Shown here piece by piece: positions 31,576 through 32,500 of a stretch of 32,500 nt of DNA. A model generated the notes under the pieces. It was not told the DNA's origin. It saw only the letters and a program-made list of their open reading frames with translations, and searched no databases. This DNA comes from Stramonita haemastoma. Its lineage: Eukaryota; Mollusca; Gastropoda; Neogastropoda; Muricidae. A program made the position numbers and the translations under genes. The DNA lies in NCBI GenBank assembly GCA_030674155.1, contig CM060320.1:28392088-28424587 (forward strand). Direction: 5' to 3'. How positions within the stretch are numbered: the stretch's first letter is position 1; each line of letters begins with the position of its first letter.

Positions 31576-31815
31576 TTAACTTTCATGTCTTAACAACCTT
31601 TTTCTTTCACAGCTAAAACAGCCAAATGCTTCACTCCGTATGTCTGCCCCGAAAGGAACTTTCCGTTTCTTTCTCAAATTAATGTAATTGGATGCAACTT
31701 TTGTAAGACGTTCATCCTTCAATTTCTTACTGCTAAAAAGACCTTCAACCTTCTTTTCAAGATATTTTGAAACTGATCCTAAGGAATTTGATATGAGTCT
31801 AAACAACATCTTTTT
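31576..31815 (-). CDS. Possible terminal coding exon, minus strand, unrecognised
   Basis: On the minus strand an open frame runs from a weak acceptor (AATTCAG ending at 31816) or an ATG at 31809 to TAA at 31578-31576. The peptide, starting MLFRLISNSLGSVSKYLEKK, is lysine- and arginine-rich, lacks simple repeats and ends near CERKRLLRHES. An AATAAA signal sits at 31504-31499, about 70 bases beyond the stop, as expected for a last exon. The acceptor has a poor pyrimidine tract, so the model is weak, and I do not recognise the protein. Confidence 0.28.
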   Translation of the reverse strand, partial: KKMLFRLISNSLGSVSKYLEKKVEGLFSSKKLKDERLTKVASNYINLRKKRKVPFGADIRSEAFGCFSCERKRLLRHES

Positions 31816-32079
31816 CTGAATTTGTTATTGAGATATCATTCAACGGCTGACATTGCCTCTTCATAGATTTCCATTGCTAGTCTCATTAGCAGTGGAAGTT
31901 TGTTTTTTTGTTGTTTTTACTTTGCTGCCTGCATTCTCTTCATCACAGGAAAGTGTCGTGTTATTTTGTCGATAGTGCTGATTTGGGTGGAGTCACTTTT
32001 CATTGATCGTGATTTCCAAGGCAGCCAATGTGATGTGGCGTATGTTGACACTTTCTAAAAAAATTTTTCTAAAAGATTG

Positions 32080-32435
<356 letters not shown>

Positions 32436-32500
32436 TATTCTAGGCTTTTACCCCCCTTATTCTTTTATTTTTTTCTCTCGAATCTCTGACCATAAATAAT

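Overview
This window is nuclear DNA from an animal, most likely a mollusc (probably a gastropod) or another lophotrochozoan. The evidence is long AT-rich non-coding stretches, canonical GT-AG splice sites, very many long microsatellites (CA/GT, GA/CT, GACA/CTGT, GAT, TTA, ACAT), several tRNA-derived SINE families, and one confident coding exon of an invertebrate globin. Nothing looks bacterial or viral. Most long open frames here are translations of microsatellites and are not genes.

Layout. 1-3100 is a microsatellite-rich flank with copies of a SINE in both orientations. 3434-4474 is the 5' part of a plus-strand globin gene: a strong splice acceptor, a long CA/C-rich leader, a start codon at 4230, and 82 codons ending at the classical globin intron position B12.2 with a GTGAGT donor. 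The protein starts with an N-myristoylation motif followed by a basic patch. Its intron holds a degenerate copy of the exon end with a second GTGAGT exactly 200 bases downstream, and a full-length SINE. I could not find the later globin exons, which carry the haem-binding histidines, in this window.

6900-8120 holds two related SINE copies separated by a TA/ACAT block. From about 8,600 to 22,000 the sequence suggests one or more minus-strand genes: a TATA box with an initiator at 21968-21936, a short leader exon (21860-21939), a second spliced exon (17900-18137) and an orphan coding exon (9523-9832). These may or may not form one gene, and I do not recognise the product. Between them lie a recent 100-bp tandem triplication (12007-12304), a degenerate 45-50-bp minisatellite (18519-19080) and a ~30-bp minisatellite with long C runs (19745-20150). 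From 22060 to the end the window is mostly repeats: a SINE with clear A and B boxes, a GC-rich block, a minisatellite with higher-order AB organisation (23457-23710), many purine or pyrimidine tracts, and a possible terminal exon on the minus strand near 31.5-31.8 kb.

I see no sign of a new multi-gene system. The most interesting points are the predicted membrane-anchored globin and the echo of its exon end, the spliced minus-strand transcription unit, and a SINE family whose shared core is joined to two different tails. All calls were made by eye from sequence alone, with no searches.
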